Shown: positions 17,579 to 25,631, counted from the stretch's first letter. The stretch is DNA of 64,000 nt from Sulfurimonas sp. (GCF_028714975.1 NZ_JAQTLH010000001.1:1-64000), one strand, 5' to 3'. The notes: generated by a model not told the origin, from the letters alone. A program made the numbers and translations.

Positions 17579-17740
17579 ATGTCAAGTGAGTTCTATTTAA
17601 AACAAGAAGCTAAAAAACACTTTAGAGATTGGACGATAGGAGGATTAAAGTTTTTACTCCAAAAAGGTGAACTTCAAACAGATGTAGAAATAGAGTGTAA
17701 AAAGGCTATAACAAGGCTCCATTCTCAACAAGACTTATGA
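17579..17740 (+). CDS. Small protein, 53 residues
   Basis: ATG at 17579 begins 1 bp after the Rad52-like stop. The product is helical and charged (FYLKQEAKKHFRDWTIGGLK at the start, CKKAITRLHSQQDL at the end). No family is recognised. Close spacing and coding-like composition support translation as part of the recombination operon. Confidence 0.5.
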   Translation: MSSEFYLKQEAKKHFRDWTIGGLKFLLQKGELQTDVEIECKKAITRLHSQQDL

Positions 17741-17765
17741 TCCGAACAATAAAGAGATTATCAAT

Positions 17766-17905
17766 ATGCAAATATTAGGTTCAGAAGAAGGGGCGGATAT
17801 TTTAAAAACTTTTAAACAAGCCATTCCTATTTGAGAGAATTTGCATTTAAAGATATAAATGCCATTGAGTGTATCGGTGATTTTATACGAAATTTAGAAC
17901 TGTGA
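17766..17905 (+). pseudogene. Short gene apparently broken by a frameshift
   Basis: From ATG 17766 the frame reads MQILGSEEGADILKTFKQAI and stops after 22 residues (TGA ending 17834). Another frame then runs from TTG 17831 for 24 residues (LREFAFKDINAIECIGDFIR, ending NLEL) to 17905. Joined, they would give one continuous protein of about 46 residues. A sequencing error, real decay, or two micro-genes are all possible. Confidence 0.35.
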
Positions 17906-17919
17906 AAGGAGGTGATATT

Positions 17920-18216
17920 ATGGAATTAATACCAAAAGAAGTAAAAGCGATAGTCCCTAATCTTTACGCTACGGAGGAAGACAAAGACCCGATTGTTTAT
18001 GTAAAACTCTTTTTAGACGGCTGGACTTGGTACATTACGGAGCTTTCAATCGATAAAGATATTTGCTTTGGATATGTCGTTTCACCCTTTGGTAGTGAAC
18101 TGGGATACTTTTCGCTTCACGAGATACAAGAAGTAAAAGGAAGTCTTGGCTTGGGTGTTGAGAGAGATTTATACTTCAAATCTACGCCGCTATCTGCGAT
18201 TAAAAAGACTTTATAA
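17920..18216 (+). CDS. DUF2958 protein
   Basis: 98 residues from ATG 17920, which is preceded by the near-perfect ribosome-binding site AAAGGAGGTGAT (17905-17916); an upstream in-frame GTG at 17902 is less likely. The pattern VPNLYATEEDKDPIVYVKLF, WTWYITEL, ELGYFSLHEIQEVKGSLGLG and ERDLYF is characteristic of DUF2958, a small family carried by plasmids and ICEs. The function is unknown. It is the last gene before a strong terminator. Confidence 0.85.
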   Translation: MELIPKEVKAIVPNLYATEEDKDPIVYVKLFLDGWTWYITELSIDKDICFGYVVSPFGSELGYFSLHEIQEVKGSLGLGVERDLYFKSTPLSAIKKTL

Positions 18217-18225
18217 GTGAAAATT

Positions 18226-18263
18226 CTATAGCTACTTTTTGGTAGCTGTAGTTTTTATTTTTT
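18226..18263 (+). terminator. Rho-independent terminator
   Basis: A 10-bp stem (CTATAGCTAC, 18226-18235, against GTAGCTGTAG, 18242-18251, with one G-T pair) and a 6-base loop are followed by a long T-rich run. It ends the operon from 14741 to DUF2958. Confidence 0.85.
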
Positions 18264-18562
18264 TCTTTTCAAAATCTCTAACTCTGTATATTACAACAAA
18301 TTATAAATCATCGTAAAGCGAGAACTTTACAAATTTTGTATACATAGTTTACTCAGTATATTATGTAACACTCATTTTAGGTTATTAATATTATTAATAA
18401 TTATAGATATGCACTGTAACCATTATTCTCATAGATATACTATTTAAAATAATATATAAACGTAGATAGAAGTGTAGCTATAGAGTGTCTTCATCTATAA
18501 CACAAATAAAAAAAATAATTGTATACATACCTTTTATTGAAATAAAAATAAAAGGATATGAA
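18264..18562. other. AT-rich non-coding region upstream of the HUH-like gene
   Basis: About 300 bp without a convincing gene. It holds two copies of TTGTATACATA (18336-18346 and 18519-18529), a perfect odd palindrome ATTAATATTATTAAT, and CTATA/TATAG inverted repeats near 18480-18510. Extreme AT content beside a putative replication protein makes an origin or control region plausible, but nothing proves it. Confidence 0.4.
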
Positions 18563-19156
18563 ATGTTAAACAACAAAACAGTAAACAAAAGATTAGAGAG
18601 TACCAAAGAGTACATAGATGCATTACAAGACAAATACTCTAAATTATGTGTTGTAAGAGTAGACCTTGGATATAAGAAACCTCATAGTGATAATATTGTG
18701 CTAGATGATGCTAATGATGATTTTAACCGTATGCTAAACAATAGAAGAGGTAAGCCATCAGTCTTTAAAGACCAAGTAGGATATATGTGCTTAAAAGAGT
18801 ACACGGAAGATAAGGGAGTTCATTTACACACAATTTTTATATACGATGGTAACAAAGTGCAAAAAGATGCTCATATGGGAGATAAGATTGGTGAATACTG
18901 GAAAGAGCTAACAGATGGTAAAGGTAGCCATTTTAATTGTAATCGCAAGAAGTATAAACATAAAGGGGTAGGTATGCTTCATCATAGCGATACTGATAAG
19001 CGAGAAATTTTAGATGAATATGTAACCTCATATTTATGTAAAACTGATGAAGAGCAAGATTTAGCACCTGTTAAAAATAACAGTAAAGATAGAGCGTTTG
19101 TAAGGGGGATTATGCCAAAAAGTAAAAGTAAGATAGGAAGACCTAGAAATAAATAG
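18563..19156 (+). CDS. YagK/YfjJ (inovirus Gp2)-like protein with HUH-type motif
   Basis: 197 residues from ATG 18563, with AAAGGA at 18551-18556; an earlier in-frame start at 18485 lacks a ribosome-binding site. GYMCLKEYTEDKGVHLHTIF contains an H-x-H pair (87, 89), followed by GEYWKEL and YVTSYLCKTDE with tyrosines 153 and 157. This arrangement matches the YagK/YfjJ C-terminal family, related to inovirus Gp2 and to HUH rolling-circle replication proteins. It would nick and initiate replication or mobilisation of the element. The flanking region has a cluster of short repeats. Catalysis is inferred from motif layout only. Confidence 0.72.
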   Translation: MLNNKTVNKRLESTKEYIDALQDKYSKLCVVRVDLGYKKPHSDNIVLDDANDDFNRMLNNRRGKPSVFKDQVGYMCLKEYTEDKGVHLHTIFIYDGNKVQKDAHMGDKIGEYWKELTDGKGSHFNCNRKKYKHKGVGMLHHSDTDKREILDEYVTSYLCKTDEEQDLAPVKNNSKDRAFVRGIMPKSKSKIGRPRNK

Positions 19157-19218
19157 TATATTCTGAAATCATACCATTAAACGGGTCATTTTATAGAAAA
19201 TACATATTTACTGAAAAA

Positions 19219-19339
19219 TGGAATAAAGCCCTTATTTAAGGTATTCTATGGGCTATTCTAAGTGTATTCCAAAGGTATATAAAAATATCTGGAATAAAAA
19301 AAGAGCATCCCAGAATGGCTCTGGAATACTCTTGGAATA
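19219..19339. repeat. Cluster of five TGGAATA repeats (iteron-like)
   Basis: TGGAATA occurs at 19219-19225, 19290-19296, 19322-19328 and 19333-19339, with one inverted copy (TATTCCA) at 19265-19271. Five copies in 121 bp, directly after the HUH-like gene, recall iterons of a replication origin. Related GTATTCTA and TATTCTA variants at about 19240-19260 add to the pattern. Confidence 0.55.
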
Positions 19340-19347
19340 TAGATAAA

Positions 19348-22176
19348 CTACAGTAGCTTGTATCGAAATTTATCATTATATTTTTTGTGATCTTTTGGGT
19401 TTTGTTTAAACACTTCATATCTGTTTCGCAGTTCAGATAAAAATAGTTTGTTATCACTGACATGTGCTTCAGAGGATATGATATTGAAATAGAAACTCAT
19501 TTCAGGTTGAGCAACAAATCTACCATTTTCATCATCTACAAGATTATACAAAAATTCAGCATATTTTTCTGGATACTTTTGTAATTGCTCGAAATATTTT
19601 AAATCAATAACTTCTGATAGTAGTTTTCCGACAAATTTATCTACAGCCTCATCAAAATTAAACACTTTGGTACTTCGATAGTAGTTTGTAAGTTGATATT
19701 GTTTATGCTCTTGCCATTGAGCATCAGATATCTCTTCTTTGCCATCTAGTAGTTTATCAGTGTTGTTGATTTTAATAATGTCATTAGAACCAGCTGATAG
19801 ATAAAACTCTCCAGCTTTAAGAGTTTCAACATCCTCTAATTTTGTATTTAGAGTCTTGTTCATAGCTTCAAGGGTTTTATTACTATTTTTACCAATGATT
19901 TTAACATTAGTCATAGTCGTCATAATGTCTCTAAGATTTGAGTCTCTTATTTGGGTAATTGCTTGATGGGCAAAAGTAACAAAAAGCTTGTATTTTCTTG
20001 ACTCAGTAAGTATCTCACTAATAGTTGCTGTTGAAGAGATAAAGTTATGTGCCTCATCGATGTAAAGATGAGTATGTGTTCTCTCTTCTTCTGAAATATC
20101 AGCTCTTTTCAATGCCAAAATTTGGATATACTCAACTATAAATCTAATATAGTATTTGTAAGTATTTGTCATCTTACCCTTTGGGATATTAAAGATAATA
20201 ACCATGCCTTTAGTGTTCATCACTTTTTCTAAATCAATTACATTTTTACCATTCATCATATTTGAGAAAACATGATCATTTAGAAGTTTTTTAAGTCTTC
20301 TTCTAAGAGCATCTTTTGTTACTGATACCTTTGGATTTTTAAAATCATCGTCAAAAAATTCTGATTCTAAAGGATTAGGACTATTTATACCAAACTCAAT
20401 AAGGTCATCATTTCTATTGTCGTTGAGAAACCTATAAAGCTCTTGAAAGCTGCCATTACCTCTTCTAAGTAATACTCTAATACACATCTCTAAATGATCT
20501 TCCATTGCACCACTAAAAGATTCATCTGAGTTAATCCCTTTTAATACATTAAGGATAATCTGTGTAACTCTTGCGATGTTAGCTTCACTTTTATCTTCTA
20601 AATGAAATAGATTAATAGTTGGTGCTTGATTTTCACCTAGAAATGGATTTAGATAAACTAATCTTGTTTTATCATGAACCATTTTTGCAACTTGTTCACT
20701 AAGATCACCATGGGGTTCTAACAGTACAACTGAGCCATCAGCTCTTAAAATATCTCTTAATATCAATGTTTTTAAAAGCTCTGACTTACCACTGCCTGTT
20801 TGTCCTGTAATATAACAATGCTTGTACCTTTCAATTACTGGAATCAAATTCTCAAAGTTATCATCAAATGGATCCAACAGATTATTTTTTACAAGTTTGA
20901 CAATCTCTTCATCTATATCATCAAGTAGTTTGATAAACTCTTCATTTTGATTATGCTTTTGTTGTGAATTATCATAAGGCATACTTCCAAGTACTGAAAG
21001 TTCTTTTGAAAAAGCAGTGAGGCTATTTTGTAGTTTATGATGAAAGGATATTTTATCCTCTTCTTGTAGCTTTGTCATGATATTTTCCATAGAGTCTATA
21101 AAAAAAATATCACTTGAGCTTAAAAAATCTTTTAAGAAAGGGTGTGCTTTATCCATAGTGATAAAAACTTGTCCGTGAATTGGAACAAATTGATTTTCAA
21201 TTTGAATAAATTTATCTACTAAAATTGAAATCAATATCTCTCTTAGTTTTTCTCTATCTTGTTCAGATTCTGGGATATGGCTAATGTGATAAATCAGTTT
21301 ATGTTTTACAATATCTTCCATGCTCATGGTTCGCAACATTTCATCCGTAATAGTTGTACAAAATTGTGACCCAAATATTGGCTTTAGCACTCTGTTGAGT
21401 AAAATTCCTTCTGAAACATCTTTATTTCCAACTAGAACAATAGCATTGGATGAATTTAAATGTTTAAAATTTTTTCCTAGTCTACTAGTTAAGAATTTTA
21501 AATCTTTTAGATTTGTTATATTCTGGATAACATGTTTAGCATAGCTTTCTGGCTCATTTTTTAAATCAAAATCATAAAACCTATTAACCAAATATGATGA
21601 ATAAGATAGAGTATTTCTAGAGTGTGAACCTTGATGGTTGACAAATATCTCTTCCATTCGAGTTATATCAAAAACTTCTTCATCTACAACAGGTATAGAG
21701 TTTTTAGCAATATATGTTGTATCAATTCTTATATCCATCTTTTTGTAAGATAGGGCATCATTAAGATCACTGACAAAAACTACATTTATATTGTTATACC
21801 TACTACTAATTTCCTCAGCTATTTTCTTTTCGTCGCCAATAATTAATGAACTAAATAAACTAGGTCTATAATAAAATTTATCTTTAATCCTCCATAGAAG
21901 AATAGATTGGTTTGGTTTATTTATATCTCTAACAATTGCTTGCTCTTTATGTTTAAAGAAATCATATCTCATCTCTTCATTATTCACAATTCGACTATAA
22001 TCGATTTGAGCATCCCAGTATCTGTTATTAGAGATTTCAAGGTCTCTAACATTTTTGCCATAAAATCTAACTTGACGATACATATCGTCGTTAGCCATTG
22101 CTAACCTATTAGCGTCATCTTCATACTTTTGTAAAGCACTTTCTATTTGTATATTTTCATCTATTAAATATTTCAT
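19348..22176 (-). CDS. HerA/VirD4-like DNA-translocating ATPase with SF3-like N-terminal region
   Basis: 942 residues. The C-terminal half is a conjugation coupling or HerA-type ATPase: Walker A GQTGSGKS (458-465), VVLLEPHGDLSEQVAKMV, Walker B HLYIDEAHNF, and a motif near FVTFAHQAITQIRD. Residues about 243-360 resemble a D5/DUF5906 (SF3-type) helicase (NAIVLVGNKDVSEGILLNRV, KPIFG, then QVFITMDKAHPFLKD) but lack the Walker lysine, so that part looks decayed. It would pump element DNA during transfer or replication. No mating-pair formation genes are visible. It lies alone on the minus strand, with hairpins upstream. Confidence 0.82.
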   Translation of the reverse strand: MKYLIDENIQIESALQKYEDDANRLAMANDDMYRQVRFYGKNVRDLEISNNRYWDAQIDYSRIVNNEEMRYDFFKHKEQAIVRDINKPNQSILLWRIKDKFYYRPSLFSSLIIGDEKKIAEEISSRYNNINVVFVSDLNDALSYKKMDIRIDTTYIAKNSIPVVDEEVFDITRMEEIFVNHQGSHSRNTLSYSSYLVNRFYDFDLKNEPESYAKHVIQNITNLKDLKFLTSRLGKNFKHLNSSNAIVLVGNKDVSEGILLNRVLKPIFGSQFCTTITDEMLRTMSMEDIVKHKLIYHISHIPESEQDREKLREILISILVDKFIQIENQFVPIHGQVFITMDKAHPFLKDFLSSSDIFFIDSMENIMTKLQEEDKISFHHKLQNSLTAFSKELSVLGSMPYDNSQQKHNQNEEFIKLLDDIDEEIVKLVKNNLLDPFDDNFENLIPVIERYKHCYITGQTGSGKSELLKTLILRDILRADGSVVLLEPHGDLSEQVAKMVHDKTRLVYLNPFLGENQAPTINLFHLEDKSEANIARVTQIILNVLKGINSDESFSGAMEDHLEMCIRVLLRRGNGSFQELYRFLNDNRNDDLIEFGINSPNPLESEFFDDDFKNPKVSVTKDALRRRLKKLLNDHVFSNMMNGKNVIDLEKVMNTKGMVIIFNIPKGKMTNTYKYYIRFIVEYIQILALKRADISEEERTHTHLYIDEAHNFISSTATISEILTESRKYKLFVTFAHQAITQIRDSNLRDIMTTMTNVKIIGKNSNKTLEAMNKTLNTKLEDVETLKAGEFYLSAGSNDIIKINNTDKLLDGKEEISDAQWQEHKQYQLTNYYRSTKVFNFDEAVDKFVGKLLSEVIDLKYFEQLQKYPEKYAEFLYNLVDDENGRFVAQPEMSFYFNIISSEAHVSDNKLFLSELRNRYEVFKQNPKDHKKYNDKFRYKLL

Positions 22177-22266
22177 TAAATTTCCTTTTTTAAAATGGTT
22201 AAAATCCTTACAAATAATTCATAGTTACAACAACAGGCAATAGCCATGAATCTGAGGTAAGAGTTC

Positions 22267-22329
22267 TTAAGTAATTGATTTACTTAACACCTTTAGTTTA
22301 AAACACAAGCAAAGACATTGAATTTGCTT
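22267..22329. repeat. Two perfect inverted repeats upstream of the ATPase gene
   Basis: TTAAGTAA (22267-22274) pairs with TTACTTAA (22280-22287) across a 5-base loop, and AAGCAAA (22307-22313) pairs with TTTGCTT (22323-22329) across 9 bases. They lie in the 198-bp gap between the translocase gene and the 137-residue gene. They could be transcript structures, operators or part of a transfer origin. Confidence 0.4.
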
Positions 22330-22374
22330 TGATTAATATTAAACTTTGTAGCGTTTAATGGGCTAATAATCAAA

Positions 22375-22788
22375 CTAACAATTCATAGCTAGTTGAAGCT
22401 CTTCAAATGGATTTTTAACTCTCTCTTCATTTGTAAAACCCACAAATCCTTGGTATGTAGAGGAGCTGAAGTGTTCCCTCAAGTACCATTCAATACCGTA
22501 CGCTTTTATTCTAATTTGTTCAGCCCACTCATCTGCATCGATACCATCGAAACAAAAATTCAACTCTATTGATGCTGCACACGCTTCAAGCTCTTCAGGT
22601 ATAGTGGCATTTTCAATAGCTAATTCGTAAATGCATTTTTCTAAGCTCTGAAACTTTTCATGTTTTTCATCAACAGCCATACTATTGTTATAATAATGTT
22701 TCATGCATTCATACCTTGCAGTATCCATTAAATCTAACAACTTTTTAGTTGTTTTTGCTGTATTCACTTTTTCTATTATATTTTTCAT
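22375..22788 (-). CDS. Hypothetical protein, 137 residues
   Basis: An acidic, helical, cysteine-containing protein (KKLLDLMDTARYECMKHYYN, ELEACAASIELNFCFDGIDA, WYLREHF). It begins 4 bp after the AlpA-like gene, so the two form one minus-strand unit. No family is recognised. It may assist the excision or partition function suggested by its neighbour, but this is inferred from position alone. Confidence 0.6.
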   Translation of the reverse strand: MKNIIEKVNTAKTTKKLLDLMDTARYECMKHYYNNSMAVDEKHEKFQSLEKCIYELAIENATIPEELEACAASIELNFCFDGIDADEWAEQIRIKAYGIEWYLREHFSSSTYQGFVGFTNEERVKNPFEELQLAMNC

Positions 22789-22792
22789 AATC

Positions 22793-23017
22793 CTATCCTC
22801 TTACTTGGTGTTCTTCTAACCATTTATCTATAGAAGCCCTTGAATATCTAATATATTTACCACCAACCTTTGAAAAAGGTATTGTTGAATTTGAGCTTTG
22901 CATACGCATTTTGCTTTGTGTGCTTTTGCTAAAACCGTATTCATCTGCTAAATCATCCGGCGACAACCATCTTTTTGTTGATTTTAAATAACCAACTTCT
23001 TCTAAATTCATTGACAT
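22793..23017 (-). CDS. AlpA/excisionase-like helix-turn-helix protein
   Basis: 74 residues from the ATG at 23017, chosen because AAGGA lies just upstream; a longer frame begins at 23050. The pattern WLSPDDLADEYGFSKSTQSK, then GGKYIRYSRASIDKWLEEHQ, is a MerR/AlpA-type DNA-binding domain with the terminal hydrophobic strand and W typical of excisionases of P4-like islands. Such proteins direct excision or regulate the integrase of an island. It lies divergent to the 631-residue gene, with large inverted repeats between them. Confidence 0.78.
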   Translation of the reverse strand: MSMNLEEVGYLKSTKRWLSPDDLADEYGFSKSTQSKMRMQSSNSTIPFSKVGGKYIRYSRASIDKWLEEHQVRG

Positions 23018-23133
23018 ATTTAATCCTTGGTATAAATTTAGAAATTGCAATTCCTGTTATCTCAGAAGCAAGATGTTTGAGCTCTTTCTGCTTCCGATTA
23101 GTGAAAGTATTTATAAAAAGGCATAGTTTTGTG

Positions 23134-23197
23134 CTGGGAAAATTTTAAAAATTTCCCCAGTAACAATTTAATAGTTAAAAAGTATTAAATTGTTACT
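23134..23197. repeat. Two long overlapping inverted repeats in a divergent intergenic region
   Basis: CTGGGAAAATTT (23134-23145) pairs with AAATTTCCCCAG (23149-23160) at 11 of 12 positions. AGTAACAATTTAATA (23159-23173) pairs perfectly with TATTAAATTGTTACT (23183-23197) around a 9-base loop. The two structures overlap by two bases, about 70 bp upstream of the 631-residue gene. A 15-bp perfect arm is unusually long for an ordinary operator and suggests a recombinase, replication or partition site. Confidence 0.6.
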
Positions 23198-23266
23198 AAG
23201 AAAGAAAAAAACTAAGTATAAGTTGATTAATTAGGTAAAATCACTATTATGTTTTTAGGATCAATT

Positions 23267-25162
23267 ATGGAAAAAAATTCAAAAGACCCCTCTATTTTCG
23301 ATTCTTTATTGCGAAAATTTAAATGTGAACTCCCAAATAATTTAAAAACAAAAAAGATATATGAAGAAATTCAAAACTTCAAAGATGCGGAATATATATA
23401 CTGCATTGCATATGAAATGCTCATCAGAACATATGAATATAATAATCTCCTGAAAGAATATGACATTTTTTTAGATGAGTCATCGAAAGAAATCACCAAT
23501 GAAGAACTGGTTAGACTTAATAAACTGATTGACAGTATGAATAAACTAGGTCTTAAAAAAACTAGTTTTTTAGGGTTTGATTGTGAGGATGACTTTGATA
23601 ATGTATTTAAAAAAATAAAATACTATGATGAAATACGCAGTAGTTCTTGGAGTGTAAGGCTATTGCACAAGTTTAAATTGGATCATAAATTAGGGTTTAA
23701 GAGTATATTTCACTTGGTAATCGATTTTTATTATAAAAGAGAAAAGTTATATTTTCTTACAGACAATAATGATTGTGAAATAATAAAAAATGTTAATATA
23801 TCTGAGTTTTTGGATGCGAATGATAGTGTAACTTTAAATCAGCATTTGTATTTATTTTACATTCCATGTACCTTAACTGGAGATGTACAATATAAGTCAC
23901 TAAGTGATGATATTTATCTTAATGAATTAGATAAAGATTTTGTATCGATTTTAGAAGAGAAAAAAAAGCAAGATTTGCTAATATCAGTAAAATCAGAATA
24001 TTCAAAACATAATTTTGATTTTTGGTATAAATATTCTATAAATGACATTAAAGATGGCTTTGATAGATTAGTCAATTATCACATACATACTAAACATATA
24101 TATAATCAGGATTCTGAACATATGGATGTAGCTGTAGAAAAAGTTTTTAATAATCCATCAGAGTTTTATATTCCCTGTGTAAATCGCATAAATGAACCAG
24201 TACATAATAGCTGGGAAAAAGGCAATAGCAAAATATCAAAAAATGATTTTACGTTAAAGCTTGAACAAGACGGCTATAAATGTGTCTTTGGAGCAAAAGG
24301 ATATGTTACAACTCATAAAATCGAAAATATTTATTTAATTAAACTTCAAAAAGATATTCCTCTTATAATATTGGATAGTGAATTTTTAGAAACACTTGAG
24401 TATGAGGATTTAAAAAATAACTATATAAATACTGAACCTTTGTTTAGTAGACCAAGATTAATGTTTGATGAGGCAAGGCTTGTAAATATACCTATAAACT
24501 TGAACTTATCAAAAGAAGATCTTTTGTTATATGTTGCACAAATAAAAAATGATTATGATAAAAATAAAAATATCGTTAAAAATGATGTAGAGTATTTTTT
24601 TGACCTATCACTAGAAAGTGATAGGTCAAAGCTTCCTGAAAATGTGAAACACCCAGAAGAAAAAAAAGACACAAAGAAATTGTTGCCCAATGGAAGATTA
24701 CCATTTAAAAAAGCAATGGCAAGAGCATTTTACATATATGACCTGTATAAATTTCTTATACCAATAATTGAAAAAGAAAGAAAAGAAATAAAAGACAGTG
24801 AAAAGTCTAAGATAGCAATAGTGAAAGAAAAGCATACGTTCACAAGGGATCCTTCTGGTAGAAGAGATGAAATTAGATACATTAAGCAAAATACTAAAGG
24901 AAGATTAGATAATAATGATATTTATACAGTGATTGGTAATGTTTTGGAGGATTTGTCAAGAGAGCAAATTATATATTATCTAGATGCTATGAAAGAGTTT
25001 ATTCATGGAGTAAACATGAAAGATGAAAATAACGTGTTGAAAAAAGAATACACTGGCAATAAAGATGAAAAATATACACCAAAATATAAAGATTTAATTA
25101 TTGGAAATTCATATCTGCTTAAAAGTAAAATTCCAGATTTGATGAGAAGTTTATTTAACTAG
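23267..25162 (+). CDS. Unrecognised 631-residue protein at the tRNA-Ser end of the element
   Basis: The start at 23267 is preferred over 23249 because AGGA precedes it. The product is charged and lysine-rich. Visible segments are a helical N-terminus, an aromatic middle (FDFWYKYSINDIKDGFDRLV), the pattern INLNLSKEDLLLYVAQIKND (about 405-425), a basic helical region and an arginine/lysine-rich C-terminal part (RDPSGRRDEIRYIKQNTKGR, about 545-565). There is no signal peptide or membrane segment. It occupies the place normally taken by an integrase, but the R-HxxR-Y tyrosine-recombinase residues and serine-recombinase motifs were not found. It could be a recombination, replication or defence protein; the family is unknown. 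Confidence 0.75.
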   Translation: MEKNSKDPSIFDSLLRKFKCELPNNLKTKKIYEEIQNFKDAEYIYCIAYEMLIRTYEYNNLLKEYDIFLDESSKEITNEELVRLNKLIDSMNKLGLKKTSFLGFDCEDDFDNVFKKIKYYDEIRSSSWSVRLLHKFKLDHKLGFKSIFHLVIDFYYKREKLYFLTDNNDCEIIKNVNISEFLDANDSVTLNQHLYLFYIPCTLTGDVQYKSLSDDIYLNELDKDFVSILEEKKKQDLLISVKSEYSKHNFDFWYKYSINDIKDGFDRLVNYHIHTKHIYNQDSEHMDVAVEKVFNNPSEFYIPCVNRINEPVHNSWEKGNSKISKNDFTLKLEQDGYKCVFGAKGYVTTHKIENIYLIKLQKDIPLIILDSEFLETLEYEDLKNNYINTEPLFSRPRLMFDEARLVNIPINLNLSKEDLLLYVAQIKNDYDKNKNIVKNDVEYFFDLSLESDRSKLPENVKHPEEKKDTKKLLPNGRLPFKKAMARAFYIYDLYKFLIPIIEKERKEIKDSEKSKIAIVKEKHTFTRDPSGRRDEIRYIKQNTKGRLDNNDIYTVIGNVLEDLSREQIIYYLDAMKEFIHGVNMKDENNVLKKEYTGNKDEKYTPKYKDLIIGNSYLLKSKIPDLMRSLFN

Positions 25163-25184
25163 ATGTGAAAGGATTGTGTATAAA

Positions 25185-25208
25185 AGTCGGGAACCAAGTC
25201 GGGAACCA
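25185..25208. repeat. Tandem 12-bp repeat between the element and tRNA-Ser
   Basis: AGTCGGGAACCA occurs twice in perfect tandem (25185-25196, 25197-25208), 23 bp after the stop of the 631-residue gene and 69 bp from the 3' end of tRNA-Ser. It is G/C-rich against very AT-rich surroundings. Its location at a tRNA-linked junction suggests an arm-type recombinase site or a relic of one. Confidence 0.5.
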
Positions 25209-25277
25209 TATATTTCTTAAGTAAAAAATGTTTTTTTGATTTTTGATTTAAGGCTCTTATTTTATGGGGTTTTGAAG

Positions 25278-25366
25278 TGGTGGACCCTCAGAGATTCGAA
25301 CTCTGGGAGGTATAACCCTCGCCGGTTTTCAAGACCGGTGCTATCGACCAACTCAGCCAAAGATCC
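25278..25366 (-). tRNA. tRNA-Ser (anticodon UGA)
   Basis: 89 nt with the long variable arm of class II tRNAs. The anticodon loop is CTTGAAA and the T-stem/loop CAGAG-TTCGAAT-CTCTG. The acceptor strands GGATCTT and AGGGTCC pair with G-T wobbles, and CCA is encoded. Position 73 reads as A, whereas serine tRNAs usually carry G. The 3' end faces the mobile element, the usual insertion point for tRNA-targeting islands. Confidence 0.93.
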
Positions 25367-25394
25367 ACATTTGTAAAGAAGTTATTATAAAAAT

Positions 25395-25468
25395 TGGAGG
25401 TGCCACCCAGATTTGAACTGGGGATAGCAGCTTTGCAGGCTGCGGCCTTACCACTTGGCGATGGCACC
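25395..25468 (-). tRNA. tRNA-Cys (anticodon GCA)
   Basis: 74 nt. The anticodon loop is CTGCAAA within the stem GCAGC/GCTGC, the acceptor stem GGTGCCA/TGGCACC is perfect, the discriminator is U as expected for cysteine, and CCA is encoded. Confidence 0.95.
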
Positions 25469-25495
25469 AGTTTCAACAATAACTTATAATAATAA

Positions 25496-25582
25496 TGGTG
25501 CCCGAAGCCGGACTTGAACCGGCACACCCTTACGAGCGAGGGATTTTAAATCCCTTGTGTCTACCGATTTCACCACCCGGGC
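25496..25582 (-). tRNA. tRNA-Leu (anticodon UAA)
   Basis: 87 nt with a long variable arm. The anticodon loop is TTTAAAA within AGGGA/TCCCT. The acceptor stem pairs GCCCGGG with TTCGGGC (one G-T pair), the discriminator is A, and CCA is encoded. Confidence 0.95.
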
Positions 25583-25631
25583 TTCGAGTTTTTTTAAGAT
25601 ATCGGATATCTTTTTTTTATTTAATATTTTA

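Noticed and set aside
17902-17919. GTG start for the DUF2958 gene
   Set aside because: The strong AAAGGAGGTGAT lies inside this stretch and is correctly spaced for ATG 17920.
23267-25162. Tyrosine or serine recombinase identity for the 631-residue protein
   Set aside because: No R...HxxR...Y arrangement and no serine-recombinase N-terminus were found.
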